DNA from: JBCCFX01 sp039029515
Lineage (GTDB): Bacteria > Planctomycetota > Phycisphaerae > Phycisphaerales > SM1A02
DNA: 10,504 nt
NCBI GenBank assembly: GCA_039029515.1
Contig: JBCCFX010000145.1
Coordinates: forward strand, 1-10,504
Direction: 5' to 3'
Shown: piece after piece, positions 1-6,649 of the stretch
Numbering within the stretch: position 1 is the first letter of the stretch
How the letters are laid out: the number at the start of each line of letters is the position of its first letter
Program-made: the position numbers and the translations under genes
The notes under the pieces: generated by a model
Databases searched by the model: none
What the model was told of the DNA's origin: nothing
What the model saw: the letters and a program-made list of their open reading frames with translations, nothing else

Positions 1-518
1 AACACGGTGCCGACATTGACACCATTGAGGCGAATCGTCAGGAACTCCGATGTTTGCCCGATATCACCCTGTGCCGAAACGATGAATTGCACTGGTCCAG
101 CGGCACGCGGAGGGCTCTCAAGAATGAACTCTGGGGCCACGCCGGCGCCGAACGGCCCGGTCGGGCCGGCTGAGCCGACAACCACGCGTGGAATCTCAAC
201 ACCGTCGAGAATGCCGTTGTCGTTGCAATCAAACGCGGACATGCCCGCGGTGGGCGGCGCGTCGACAGCGAACGGGATTGGAATCGGGCGGCGATACGTG
301 CGACGAAATGCGCGAGTGTGCAGGGATCGGCGCACCATGCGAGATCGTGTGACCATCGCGCGTCGTTCGCTCGCACGGACAACGCGATCGTGATGCGGCT
401 CGGGAGCTGCGTTCACGGTTGGGGCCAGAATGCTCGAGAAGAGCGCGGTAGCGGTGAGGATCATCGCGTTGCGGCAGACGAGTTTGCGGCTGTGCCCATG
501 TCGTGTGCATCGGTCCAT
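1..518 (-). CDS. Secreted protein with DCNDNG motif, partial (cut by left edge)
   Basis: I read an open frame of 172 codons from the ATG at 518 to the window edge, so the C-terminus is missing. The start is preceded by AAGGA seven bases upstream (526-530). Residues 1-38 look like a Sec signal peptide with a long basic n-region, a hydrophobic core (about 19-33) and a VNA cleavage site. An internal Met at residue 19 would give a shorter signal but has no visible ribosome site. Residues 42-78 are strikingly arginine-rich. They are followed by a D-C-N-D-N-G-I-L-D-G-V-E-I stretch (98-109), a variant of the DCNxNGxxD motif common in exported planctomycete proteins and probably calcium-binding. Residues 150-172 begin a beta-rich segment (SEFLTIRLNGVNVGTV) seen, from memory, in extracellular proteins of the same group. 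Exact function is unknown; a surface or matrix role is an inference. Confidence 0.7.
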   Translation of the reverse strand, partial: MDRCTRHGHSRKLVCRNAMILTATALFSSILAPTVNAAPEPHHDRVVRASERRAMVTRSRMVRRSLHTRAFRRTYRRPIPIPFAVDAPPTAGMSAFDCNDNGILDGVEIPRVVVGSAGPTGPFGAGVAPEFILESPPRAAGPVQFIVSAQGDIGQTSEFLTIRLNGVNVGTV

Positions 519-684
519 GACGGAATCCTTGCCACCACGCCAGTTGTTCGAATCCGACTCCCCGTGAACACACCCGCCAGCCGGATGCGAAGAAGCCAAG
601 ATCCAACGTGACAATGATCGCCGTCACAGCCAAGTGCGACGCTGGCTTCCATGCGTTTCTGTGTTGAAGGACTCCGACGGTTCG

Positions 685-706
685 GACGGTTCCGAAAACA
701 ACCGTC
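685..706 (-). terminator. Hairpin downstream of the dockerin-tail gene, no U-run
   Basis: A perfect 7-base inverted repeat (GACGGTT at 685-691, AACCGTC at 700-706) with an 8-base loop begins 14 bases after the stop codon of the gene at 721-2184. No T-tract follows on the minus strand, so it is at best a weak terminator or a 3'-end stabilising hairpin. The remaining 519-684 stretch, the leader region of the gene to the left, shows no clear promoter. Confidence 0.3.
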
Positions 707-720
707 AGCGGGACGAACTG

Positions 721-2184
721 TTACGGGCAAGGTCCGAACGCGTTGATCGTCGCAATCACATCATCGATGTTCACAATCGCGTTACCGGTCGTGCAGTCGG
801 CATTGACCGGTGTGATATCGCAATCGGACTCTGTCATCCCGAACTCATTGATCGCTGCGATCAGGTCATCGATATTCACGGTGCCGTTGCCACCCGACGG
901 CGCACAGTCTGCGGCACACGGGGTTTGCGGGGCAATCGCCATGACGGTCATTTCGTTGGTTGCGCCGGGCTTGAAGATCTCAATCGTGACTGGCGTGACG
1001 ATCGGGGGCGCGTTGGCGATGAATCGATAGTTGTACATTGTTCCCCAGCGCACGGCATTCGCATTCGGATCAGTTGCGAACGAAGCGCTGGCCCATCGCA
1101 ACTCGCCAGCCATCTGCGATGTCGACCAATCCGTATCGTCGTACGGCTCACCCGCGATGTACTCGACGTCGTGGAAACCGATCTCCGTGATGCATGTGTC
1201 TTCGCTGACAGGCACACGGAGGCCACCGGCGGCACGATCAGAATTCAGATTGTGGATCGCATATTCGTACGCCCAACGGCCGTCGCCGAGATCATGGGCG
1301 GCATACCCCAGATGCAGGCGACCTTCACCCGGAACGTCAACCGCAACGACGGTCGCATTCGGATCGAGTGTCGGCCACGCCATGATGGCCGGCAGTTCCT
1401 GCACGGTCGGCCCATCGAAATTTAGCAGGCTGCCATCGGTGTCCAGCATGGCCTTGCGATACGACGCATTGTTCAGGTCGTTTCCAGCTGCGGCATCGTC
1501 GGCGGCGATGTACTGCACCTCGACGAACCACGTCGCGTTCGGATTCGACGCTGCTTCAACGTACTGTTCGGCGACGCGCAGGCGCCGGTAGGTCGAATCG
1601 CTCACCGGCGCAGACTCCGTGTCTGCGGGAAAGGGGAAATCCCCTGTGAGTGCATTCACTTCGTATCGAGGGCCCAATCGACTCTGATTGTTGCCATTCG
1701 TTCCTGCAGAATAGGGATCGGAGCATCCCGGGAACAGGAAGTCGCAATCGAGCGGCACGTTGCAGGTGCCGCACAGATCAAAGGTCGTGGCACAGAAGCC
1801 ATGTTTGAGCCAGCTCATGCCAACCATTTCGATGCGGCCGTCAGCGTAACGATACATGTTCTGGGCGATCACCGGGTGTCGCTTGTCCGGCATCTCAAGG
1901 GTGCCATCACGCCATGACAGCGGGGCATCGCCAACGTTGCAGGACGTCGTATTGACGGCGTAGGAGCGGTAGCCGTTGGCGGAAGGGTAATTCACGAACG
2001 AGCCGAAGAAGTCGCCGGGATCCAACCCGACCTGGCCAACGATCACATCGGGGCCCGTGACCCCGCCACCTGATGCTGTTGTCGCGCGGTCGTTGCGTAC
2101 ATCGGCGTTCAGTGACTCGGTACCAGCACCTCCGGCAATTCCTGTCAGCAGCGCCAGTCCAACCATCGCGCACGTTTGTCGCAT
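721..2184 (-). CDS. Secreted protein with C-terminal dockerin-like repeat pair
   Basis: This encodes 487 residues. The ATG at 2184 is preferred over an in-frame GTG directly before it, because AAGGAG lies 7 bases from the ATG but only 4 from the GTG. Residues 1-20 form a short signal peptide (MRQTCAMVGLALLTGIAG). The mature part opens with PDVIVGQV near residue 45 and contains conserved-looking blocks (TTSCNVGDAPLSW, HPVIAQNMYRY, GMSWLKHGFCA, GCSDPYSAG) that I associate with a large uncharacterised family in marine planctomycetes. Cysteine-rich stretches around 129-155 suggest disulphides outside the cell. The last ~65 residues carry two EF-hand/dockerin-like units, GNGTVNIDDLIAAINEFG and a GNAIVNIDDVIATINAFG variant, ending GPCP. 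Such tails may bind calcium or act in surface sorting; no catalytic site was recognised. It lies 136 bases beyond the preceding HEAT-type gene and probably has its own transcript or a read-through one. Confidence 0.85.
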   Translation of the reverse strand: MRQTCAMVGLALLTGIAGGAGTESLNADVRNDRATTASGGGVTGPDVIVGQVGLDPGDFFGSFVNYPSANGYRSYAVNTTSCNVGDAPLSWRDGTLEMPDKRHPVIAQNMYRYADGRIEMVGMSWLKHGFCATTFDLCGTCNVPLDCDFLFPGCSDPYSAGTNGNNQSRLGPRYEVNALTGDFPFPADTESAPVSDSTYRRLRVAEQYVEAASNPNATWFVEVQYIAADDAAAGNDLNNASYRKAMLDTDGSLLNFDGPTVQELPAIMAWPTLDPNATVVAVDVPGEGRLHLGYAAHDLGDGRWAYEYAIHNLNSDRAAGGLRVPVSEDTCITEIGFHDVEYIAGEPYDDTDWSTSQMAGELRWASASFATDPNANAVRWGTMYNYRFIANAPPIVTPVTIEIFKPGATNEMTVMAIAPQTPCAADCAPSGGNGTVNIDDLIAAINEFGMTESDCDITPVNADCTTGNAIVNIDDVIATINAFGPCP

Positions 2185-2191
2185 CACTTTG

Positions 2192-2197
2192 CTCCTT
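2192..2197 (-). promoter_or_regulatory. Ribosome binding site choosing ATG 2184
   Basis: AAGGAG on the minus strand is separated by 7 bases from ATG 2184 and by 4 from the GTG at 2187. The spacing favours the ATG. Confidence 0.75.
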
Positions 2198-2207
2198 CTT
2201 CAGTTTT

Positions 2208-2226
2208 CGGACGTCGCGGCCGTCCG
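2208..2226 (-). repeat. Inverted repeat in the leader of the dockerin-tail gene
   Basis: CGGACG (2208-2213) and CGTCCG (2221-2226) form a perfect 6-base stem with a 7-base loop, ending 10 bases upstream of the AAGGAG ribosome site. It could be an mRNA leader hairpin or a small operator. In GC-rich DNA a 6-base stem can also be chance. Confidence 0.25.
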
Positions 2227-2294
2227 AGTCCTCAGAGAAACAGTACGCGCGCGACCGGGTGAGGGAAGCACAAAGTCAAGGGATTGATCACGGT

Positions 2295-2314
2295 GAATCG
2301 GTCTGAGCCGATTC
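2295..2314 (-). terminator. Hairpin just after the HEAT-protein stop codon, no U-run
   Basis: GAATCGG (2295-2301) and CCGATTC (2308-2314) make a perfect 7-base stem with a 6-base loop, starting 6 bases after the stop at 2321. No T-run follows on the minus strand, so intrinsic termination would be weak. Its position suggests a 3'-end structure. Confidence 0.4.
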
Positions 2315-2320
2315 GGTGTC

Positions 2321-3307
2321 TCAGGAACCCGTCGCCTCGGGGTCGTCTGCCAGTGCCTCGATGCGAGCATGCTCAAGCTTGAACGGGATGTACTCGGTGT
2401 TGTACCACGCAAGCCACTTGTTCAGGTCGTATTCAAGGTCGGCAGTGGATTGACCCCAATCTGCCGTGGTCATGCTGACCAGGACGCGGTGGACCACGGT
2501 CCGATAGCTGATGACATACGAATCCTGTATTCGAAGCACTGCCCCCTCGGAAACCGTTCCGATGACGGGCCCGAAAGCGCCGGCGCCATTGCCGGCCGTC
2601 GGATTCGTTCCAATGACGTAGGCGCGCTGCGTTTCGATCGCGATCCATGCCTGATCGCCGGTGTTGTCGCGCGGTGACGCCGCAGCCTGACCGAAGATCA
2701 ACAGCGGAATCGTTTCGAGCAGATTGTGCGTGCCCGCGAAGAGCGCTGCGTTGCTGACGATGTGGTGATCGCTATCGCGCAACGCGACATTCAGTACGCC
2801 GAGAACTGGCGGGGCATCCGGCTGCGTGACGCGCATGCTCGCTTCGTTTCGTATCCCCGCCCGATCATGGGAGATTGCGAGATAGGTTAGTGCGGCTTCG
2901 CCGTGTTCACCGAGGCTCGCAAAGTGATCAAGAATCGGGAGCAGGATCGCGTCACTCTCGTCACCGAAGACTTCGATGATCGGTAGAAACGCAGCAGGAT
3001 CCGTAAACTCGTACAGCTCGCGAAACCCCTGCGCTCGAAGCGTTTCAGCGCGTCGCTTCTGGAAGTACTTCCGGTGGATGATGCGGAGTTGCTTCTCGTA
3101 CTGCCGAACGCGTGCCCGTGCATTCATCTCATTCGGCGATCCGAACGATTGCATGCCCGCCACGGGTGGAATCAACCCGCTGTCGGGAATGGGCGACCAC
3201 GCCGGCTCGCCCACCGATGGAGCATCCGATTCACTTGCGGGAGGATTCGCCGCCAGGACAACCGGGGCAAGCACGACCGAACACATCAACATCACGAGGC
3301 GTTGCAT
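2321..3307 (-). CDS. Exported HEAT-repeat-like protein
   Basis: This encodes 328 residues from ATG 3307, chosen because GGAG sits 7 bases upstream and because it gives a compact signal peptide (MQRLVMLMCSVVLAPVVLA, cleavage near residue 19-20). An ATG five codons further upstream lacks a ribosome site. After a Pro/Ser-rich linker (20-58) comes a charged helical stretch (60-95, RVRQYEKQLRIIHRKYF). Then come paired helices resembling HEAT repeats (about 95-210), with phrases such as FTDPAAFLPIIEVFGDESD and VLNVALRDSDHHIVSNAALF. The C-terminal part (218-315) is a mixed region ending in a Trp-rich segment (DLNKWLAWYNTEYIPF). This layout matches an uncharacterised exported family I recall from Phycisphaerae. 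HEAT folds usually bind proteins; no enzymatic motif is visible. It lies 91 bases after the cytochrome gene on the same strand. Confidence 0.78.
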   Translation of the reverse strand: MQRLVMLMCSVVLAPVVLAANPPASESDAPSVGEPAWSPIPDSGLIPPVAGMQSFGSPNEMNARARVRQYEKQLRIIHRKYFQKRRAETLRAQGFRELYEFTDPAAFLPIIEVFGDESDAILLPILDHFASLGEHGEAALTYLAISHDRAGIRNEASMRVTQPDAPPVLGVLNVALRDSDHHIVSNAALFAGTHNLLETIPLLIFGQAAASPRDNTGDQAWIAIETQRAYVIGTNPTAGNGAGAFGPVIGTVSEGAVLRIQDSYVISYRTVVHRVLVSMTTADWGQSTADLEYDLNKWLAWYNTEYIPFKLEHARIEALADDPEATGS

Positions 3308-3314
3308 GGCAGAA

Positions 3315-3318
3315 CTCC
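3315..3318 (-). promoter_or_regulatory. Ribosome binding site choosing ATG 3307
   Basis: GGAG on the minus strand lies 7 bases before ATG 3307. The upstream in-frame ATG at 3322 has no such motif, so the shorter protein with the cleaner signal peptide is preferred. Confidence 0.6.
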
Positions 3319-3376
3319 ACATCCAGGACGATTCTCAGGATGCCGACCATCAGATGATACCGTCGTCAATTCAGCG

Positions 3377-3390
3377 ATTCGCGAACGAAT
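3377..3390 (-). terminator. Small hairpin after the cytochrome stop codon
   Basis: On the minus strand ATTCG and CGAAT flank a TTCG tetraloop, 8 bases after the stop at 3399. The stem is only five pairs and has no U-run. The closing pair is G-C, not the C-G that makes UUCG loops exceptionally stable. It is a possible 3'-end structure rather than a full terminator. Confidence 0.28.
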
Positions 3391-3398
3391 TCCGGCGC

Positions 3399-5675
3399 TC
3401 ACCCGCGTGGACCACCCAGACTGGTTTCGGCCTGACGGAGCAGTAGAGCGCGCAATTCCGGGACGACCGCGGTCCGCTTCAGATCATCCTGAATTGCGGC
3501 ATAGGTCGTGGCCGCCTGACCTCGATCGTTCGAAAGCAGCGATGCCAGTGCATTGATCAAGCCTGCGGTGCCGGGATCATCGTCTGCACCACGGGCGGCC
3601 GCATCGCGAGCCTCGTCGAAGCGACCGAGCGTCAGTAATGCCGTCGCACGCGTGAGTTCAATCCTGGAAGTCGGCCCATTGACCTGCTCGGCATGCTGCG
3701 TGACGCGAAGCCCACGGCCCGGTTGATCGTGAAGAAGCAGGGCAAGGGCATGGAAGTAATACGCTTCATCTCGGTTCGGATCGACGGCGTGTGCGCGGGC
3801 AAATGACTCAGCCGCGACTTCGAACTGACGACCGTTCAAATGAATGCGTCCGAGGTTCATCCACGCATCAACGTGGTACGGCCACTGCACGACCGCCTGC
3901 TCAAACTCGCTTGTCGCTTCAGACAACCGGTTGAGGCGATACAACGCCAGGCCGCGACCAAAGTAGACCTCTGCGGAAGTATCACCAAGGTCTTGTGCGG
4001 CGTTGAGATACTCAATGCCGCGTTCGGGTTCGCCCTGACGAATCAATGATCGACCATACATGCGCTGCATGATGGCGCGGTCAGGATAGTCCGCTGCGAG
4101 TTCTTCGAGGATGGGATGGGCCTCGTCTTCCTGGCCGGAATTCCAGAGCGATCCTGCGAGAAAGAACTTGGCGTCGACGTCTCTGTCTTCCTTGCTGAGC
4201 AAAGCCTGCAGATAACGCATGCCTTCCGGGGCATTGCTGCTGCCGCACGCTGCAAGTGCCGTGTAACGTTCATCTTCATCAACCGTTGCGGGACCGTCGA
4301 AGGTAAACGCAGAGCGTTGACTTGGTGCGACAGCCGGCGGACGGTTTGCAGGACGCGTGAGATCAGTGGCCGGCGGTTCACGCCGAATCAGGTGATCGGT
4401 CAGCGCGACGTTGATGACATCCTGCGTTCGGCGTTGCACCATATGACAAGAAAGACAGTCGACATTGTCGAGACTGCTGCTTTCCACCTGCATCGCGGCC
4501 GTATCACAATCGTCGAACACGTGGCAGGTCAGGCACGCGGTTCGGTAATGCGCAATGCGGTCAGCTTCGGGAACTTTCTGATGCGGGTCGTGGCACGTCA
4601 GGCAGTTGAGTGCGCCGTTGCTCTCGGTGAAGCACCGGCTCATACGAAGTCGATACGGATGATGGTTGATTTGAAACCGATCTGCCTGTCGATCGGGCGA
4701 ATGATCGACGAAGACTGCGTAATCATCGAATGGCACGCCGGATCGATGGCCATAGGTGCCGCGTTCTGGTCGACGCACGATGCTCATGGTCTGACTGTCA
4801 GGCTGGTAGTGGCACTGGTAACACTCCTGATCCTGCATCGCAGGCTCGAGCCGGCCCGAGTTGAAGATGGAACCCTGGAGCTGTTCCACCGTTGCCGTAG
4901 GTTCATACGCCACGCGGACATGATCGGCACCAGGGCCGTGACAACGCTGGCAGCCAATGCCTTCGGGAAGGGCTGATGGGTAGGTGTGAGGATCGCCCGT
5001 TCGATCGGTGTGCATCGGCACATCCGGATAGGCGTTATGACAGAACATGCAATCGCGCGTGATCTGGCGTCGGACGCCATTGTGGTCAGGCCGTTCGAAT
5101 CCAGGTGCCATGCCCCACGCGTTGATCTCCGGGTACCACACGACGGGAAGTTCATAGAGCTCGCCCGCCGGCGTCTGGTAGGCAAAGCTCTGTCCCTTGT
5201 TCCCGGAACCGATGATGAAGTCAATCGACTGTTCGATCTGATTGAATCGCGTTCCGTCAGCGTCGATCTGATAGCGGCGCACGCGATAGTCACCTTCGCC
5301 ACGAATGAACTCGTAATATCGTCCGGATGGAACGTGGTGATACACCGCGCCGTTGAAGTCGCCGAGCATCGTCTCCGGACGCGGCTCAGCCAGAGATCGC
5401 GCCATGCCGACTTCCTGATAGCTGTCGTAGAGTTCCGTGTGGCATTCTCGGCATGACGTATCGGGAACGTAACCAGGCGCAGCGCCGGTCGTCACAGGGA
5501 ATGATGTCCCGCGAACCGCAAGGACGCCATCGGGATATCGATCGCGCGTTGCGGTATCAGCGCCGAGGCTCGCAGGTGGTGCGACCGCTCGAGACTTCGA
5601 TGACTTCTTGTTGCACCCGCCAACAGTGACACAGATGAGCGTGATACAGAGAATGCCGAGCGAGCGATGGATCAT
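3399..5675 (-). CDS. Seven-haem c-type cytochrome fused to TPR repeats, probable lipoprotein
   Basis: This encodes 758 residues. Residues 1-21 are a lipoprotein-type signal (hydrophobic core ICITLICVTV, then GGC with Cys21), followed by a polar Lys/Ser linker. Seven CXXCH haem-attachment motifs are visible at Cys75, 209, 242, 285, 358, 381 and 407. Surrounding phrases (GSGNKGQSFAYQ, CQRCHGPGADH, CLTCHDPHQ) resemble the cytochrome c554-like multihaem proteins of planctomycetes and acidobacteria. From about 485 to 740 the protein changes to TPR-type helix pairs, for example around 548-580 (GRSLIRQGEPERGIEYLNAA) and 592-640 (WMNLGRIHLNGRQFEVAAES). Likely role: an outward-facing electron-transfer or haem enzyme module that docks partners through TPRs. 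The reaction is not identifiable from sequence. The start is the only Met compatible with the signal. It lacks a good Shine-Dalgarno but has a promoter at exactly leaderless distance. It lies 30 bases after the SPOR gene. Confidence 0.88.
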   Translation of the reverse strand: MIHRSLGILCITLICVTVGGCNKKSSKSRAVAPPASLGADTATRDRYPDGVLAVRGTSFPVTTGAAPGYVPDTSCRECHTELYDSYQEVGMARSLAEPRPETMLGDFNGAVYHHVPSGRYYEFIRGEGDYRVRRYQIDADGTRFNQIEQSIDFIIGSGNKGQSFAYQTPAGELYELPVVWYPEINAWGMAPGFERPDHNGVRRQITRDCMFCHNAYPDVPMHTDRTGDPHTYPSALPEGIGCQRCHGPGADHVRVAYEPTATVEQLQGSIFNSGRLEPAMQDQECYQCHYQPDSQTMSIVRRPERGTYGHRSGVPFDDYAVFVDHSPDRQADRFQINHHPYRLRMSRCFTESNGALNCLTCHDPHQKVPEADRIAHYRTACLTCHVFDDCDTAAMQVESSSLDNVDCLSCHMVQRRTQDVINVALTDHLIRREPPATDLTRPANRPPAVAPSQRSAFTFDGPATVDEDERYTALAACGSSNAPEGMRYLQALLSKEDRDVDAKFFLAGSLWNSGQEDEAHPILEELAADYPDRAIMQRMYGRSLIRQGEPERGIEYLNAAQDLGDTSAEVYFGRGLALYRLNRLSEATSEFEQAVVQWPYHVDAWMNLGRIHLNGRQFEVAAESFARAHAVDPNRDEAYYFHALALLLHDQPGRGLRVTQHAEQVNGPTSRIELTRATALLTLGRFDEARDAAARGADDDPGTAGLINALASLLSNDRGQAATTYAAIQDDLKRTAVVPELRALLLRQAETSLGGPRG

Positions 5676-5681
5676 GTCGCC

Positions 5682-5709
5682 AGTATACGAGTGGATCGAC
5701 TCGTGTCAG
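5682..5709 (-). promoter_or_regulatory. Sigma-70-type promoter giving a leaderless cytochrome mRNA
   Basis: On the minus strand CTGACA (5704-5709; 5 of 6 to TTGACA), a 16-base spacer and TATACT (5682-5687; 5 of 6 to TATAAT) precede the cytochrome gene. Six bases follow the -10 box before the A of ATG 5675, so the usual +1 distance places transcription start on that A. The -35 box overlaps the stop codon of the upstream SPOR gene. No Shine-Dalgarno-like sequence precedes the ATG, in agreement with leaderless translation. Sequence match only; planctomycete consensus boxes are assumed to resemble those of E. coli. Confidence 0.55.
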
Positions 5710-6527
5710 CGCTGTTCCTGAGCCACGATGAGTTCAAGGCTTCCAATACGGCTTCGTGCGCGGTCCGCCGCAAAGCGGTTCTCGAAAGAGCCCATCTGCA
5801 CGATGTACAGCGTTCGGCCGCGAGAATCCATGCGCGGCAGCGTGCGGACGAGGCCGAGTCCATGTGTGTCGGCGACGCGCTGTGCATCGCGAGCCGCGGC
5901 CAGCGCTCGGTATTCATCTGCGAACGCACCGATCTGAAGCGCGAAGCGATGCACAGGCACGACCGTTGCGGACGCGACCGGTTGAATATCAGGGTTGAAC
6001 GGTTCGACGGCGATACTCGATTCCGGCGCGGCGTACATCGTTGTTTGGGCCGACGTTGTCCGTTCACTGGTGCGGATATTGGTCCGGGCATCCATCGCAA
6101 GATCCCGAGCGCGTGCGGCATCACTGCCATCAAGAAGCTCGGATGCCGAGGTCAACAATGCATCGGCTTCGCGGTATCGCTTCTGATCGAGTCGAATGCG
6201 ACCGAGCATCGCCTTGGAACGCCCGCGCACTGTCTTGTTCGATGCCTTGCTGGAAAACGTCAGGCGGCGTTCCGCCTCGTCGATGTATCCGAGCTGGTAC
6301 GAACTGATGCCCACCAGGTAGGCGGCTTCATATCGTCGGCTGGACTGAGCATCCGCCAGAACGCGTGATGCCCGATCTCGCGCTGTGTTGTATTCGCCGG
6401 CGTCGTAGGCACGAACCGCTTCGTCAAGACGGGTTCTCGACGTGGATTGGCAGCCGGTTGTGACCGAAGCCAGGCATGCAACGAGCAAAGACAGGACGAT
6501 AACGCGTGGGCCGAATAACGTGGGCAT
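5706..6527 (-). CDS. TPR-like lipoprotein with C-terminal SPOR domain
   Basis: This encodes 273 residues from ATG 6527, with a strong GGAGGA ribosome site at 6533-6538. Residues 1-26 form a signal sequence ending TTGC. Cys26 suggests lipid attachment, although Thr at -3 is a poor lipobox. Residues 33-140 contain helix pairs of TPR type (LDEAVRAYDAGEYNTARDRA, then AYLVGISSYQLGYIDEAERR). A Ser/Thr-rich linker (145-190) leads to a SPOR domain at about 193-270, recognised by FALQIGAFADEYRALAAA and the repeat-like YIVQMGSFENRFAADRARS. SPOR domains bind peptidoglycan strands stripped of stem peptides, usually at division septa, so the protein is likely an envelope factor linked to cell-wall remodelling. 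It is divergent from the acyl-CoA synthetase and 30 bases upstream of the cytochrome gene, possibly sharing a transcript with it. Confidence 0.85.
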   Translation of the reverse strand: MPTLFGPRVIVLSLLVACLASVTTGCQSTSRTRLDEAVRAYDAGEYNTARDRASRVLADAQSSRRYEAAYLVGISSYQLGYIDEAERRLTFSSKASNKTVRGRSKAMLGRIRLDQKRYREADALLTSASELLDGSDAARARDLAMDARTNIRTSERTTSAQTTMYAAPESSIAVEPFNPDIQPVASATVVPVHRFALQIGAFADEYRALAAARDAQRVADTHGLGLVRTLPRMDSRGRTLYIVQMGSFENRFAADRARSRIGSLELIVAQEQR

Positions 6528-6649
6528 GACTGTCCTCCATGACGGGTCAGGGTCGGGCCGTGCGATCGTGGCAGACGAACAACGACTCCGGCGATATCGT
6601 ATGAAACCTCTAATCCGCGCCAGAATTGCGCCAGGTGATACACAACGAC

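Noticed and set aside
229..633. A minus-strand frame overlapping the left-edge secreted protein
   Set aside because: The frame from 518 has a good ribosome site, a signal peptide and recognisable motifs; this one has none.
634..1425. A long plus-strand open frame (263 codons) opposite the dockerin-tail gene
   Set aside because: It is antisense to a gene with clear signal peptide and family motifs; its translation is Arg/His/Asp-rich with no recognisable domain, typical of the shadow frame in GC-rich DNA.
2225..2280. TTGACT as a -35 box for the dockerin-tail gene
   Set aside because: No acceptable -10 hexamer lies 16-18 bases downstream; the following bases are GC-rich.
3318..3376. TTGACG and TATCAT upstream of the HEAT gene as a promoter
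   Set aside because: The two boxes are only four bases apart, and neither has a partner at the right distance.
4116..4976. A 286-codon plus-strand frame inside the cytochrome gene
   Set aside because: It is the complement of a gene fixed by seven CXXCH motifs and TPRs; no start signal or coherent protein features.
5667..6368. A 233-codon plus-strand frame opposite the SPOR gene
   Set aside because: Shadow of a well-supported SPOR/TPR gene; it also spans the promoter and intergenic gap.
6539..6649. Divergent promoters between the SPOR gene and the acyl-CoA synthetase
   Set aside because: Promoters must exist somewhere here, but the best hexamers (TACGAT on minus, TATGAA on plus) lack convincing -35 partners, so I do not place them.
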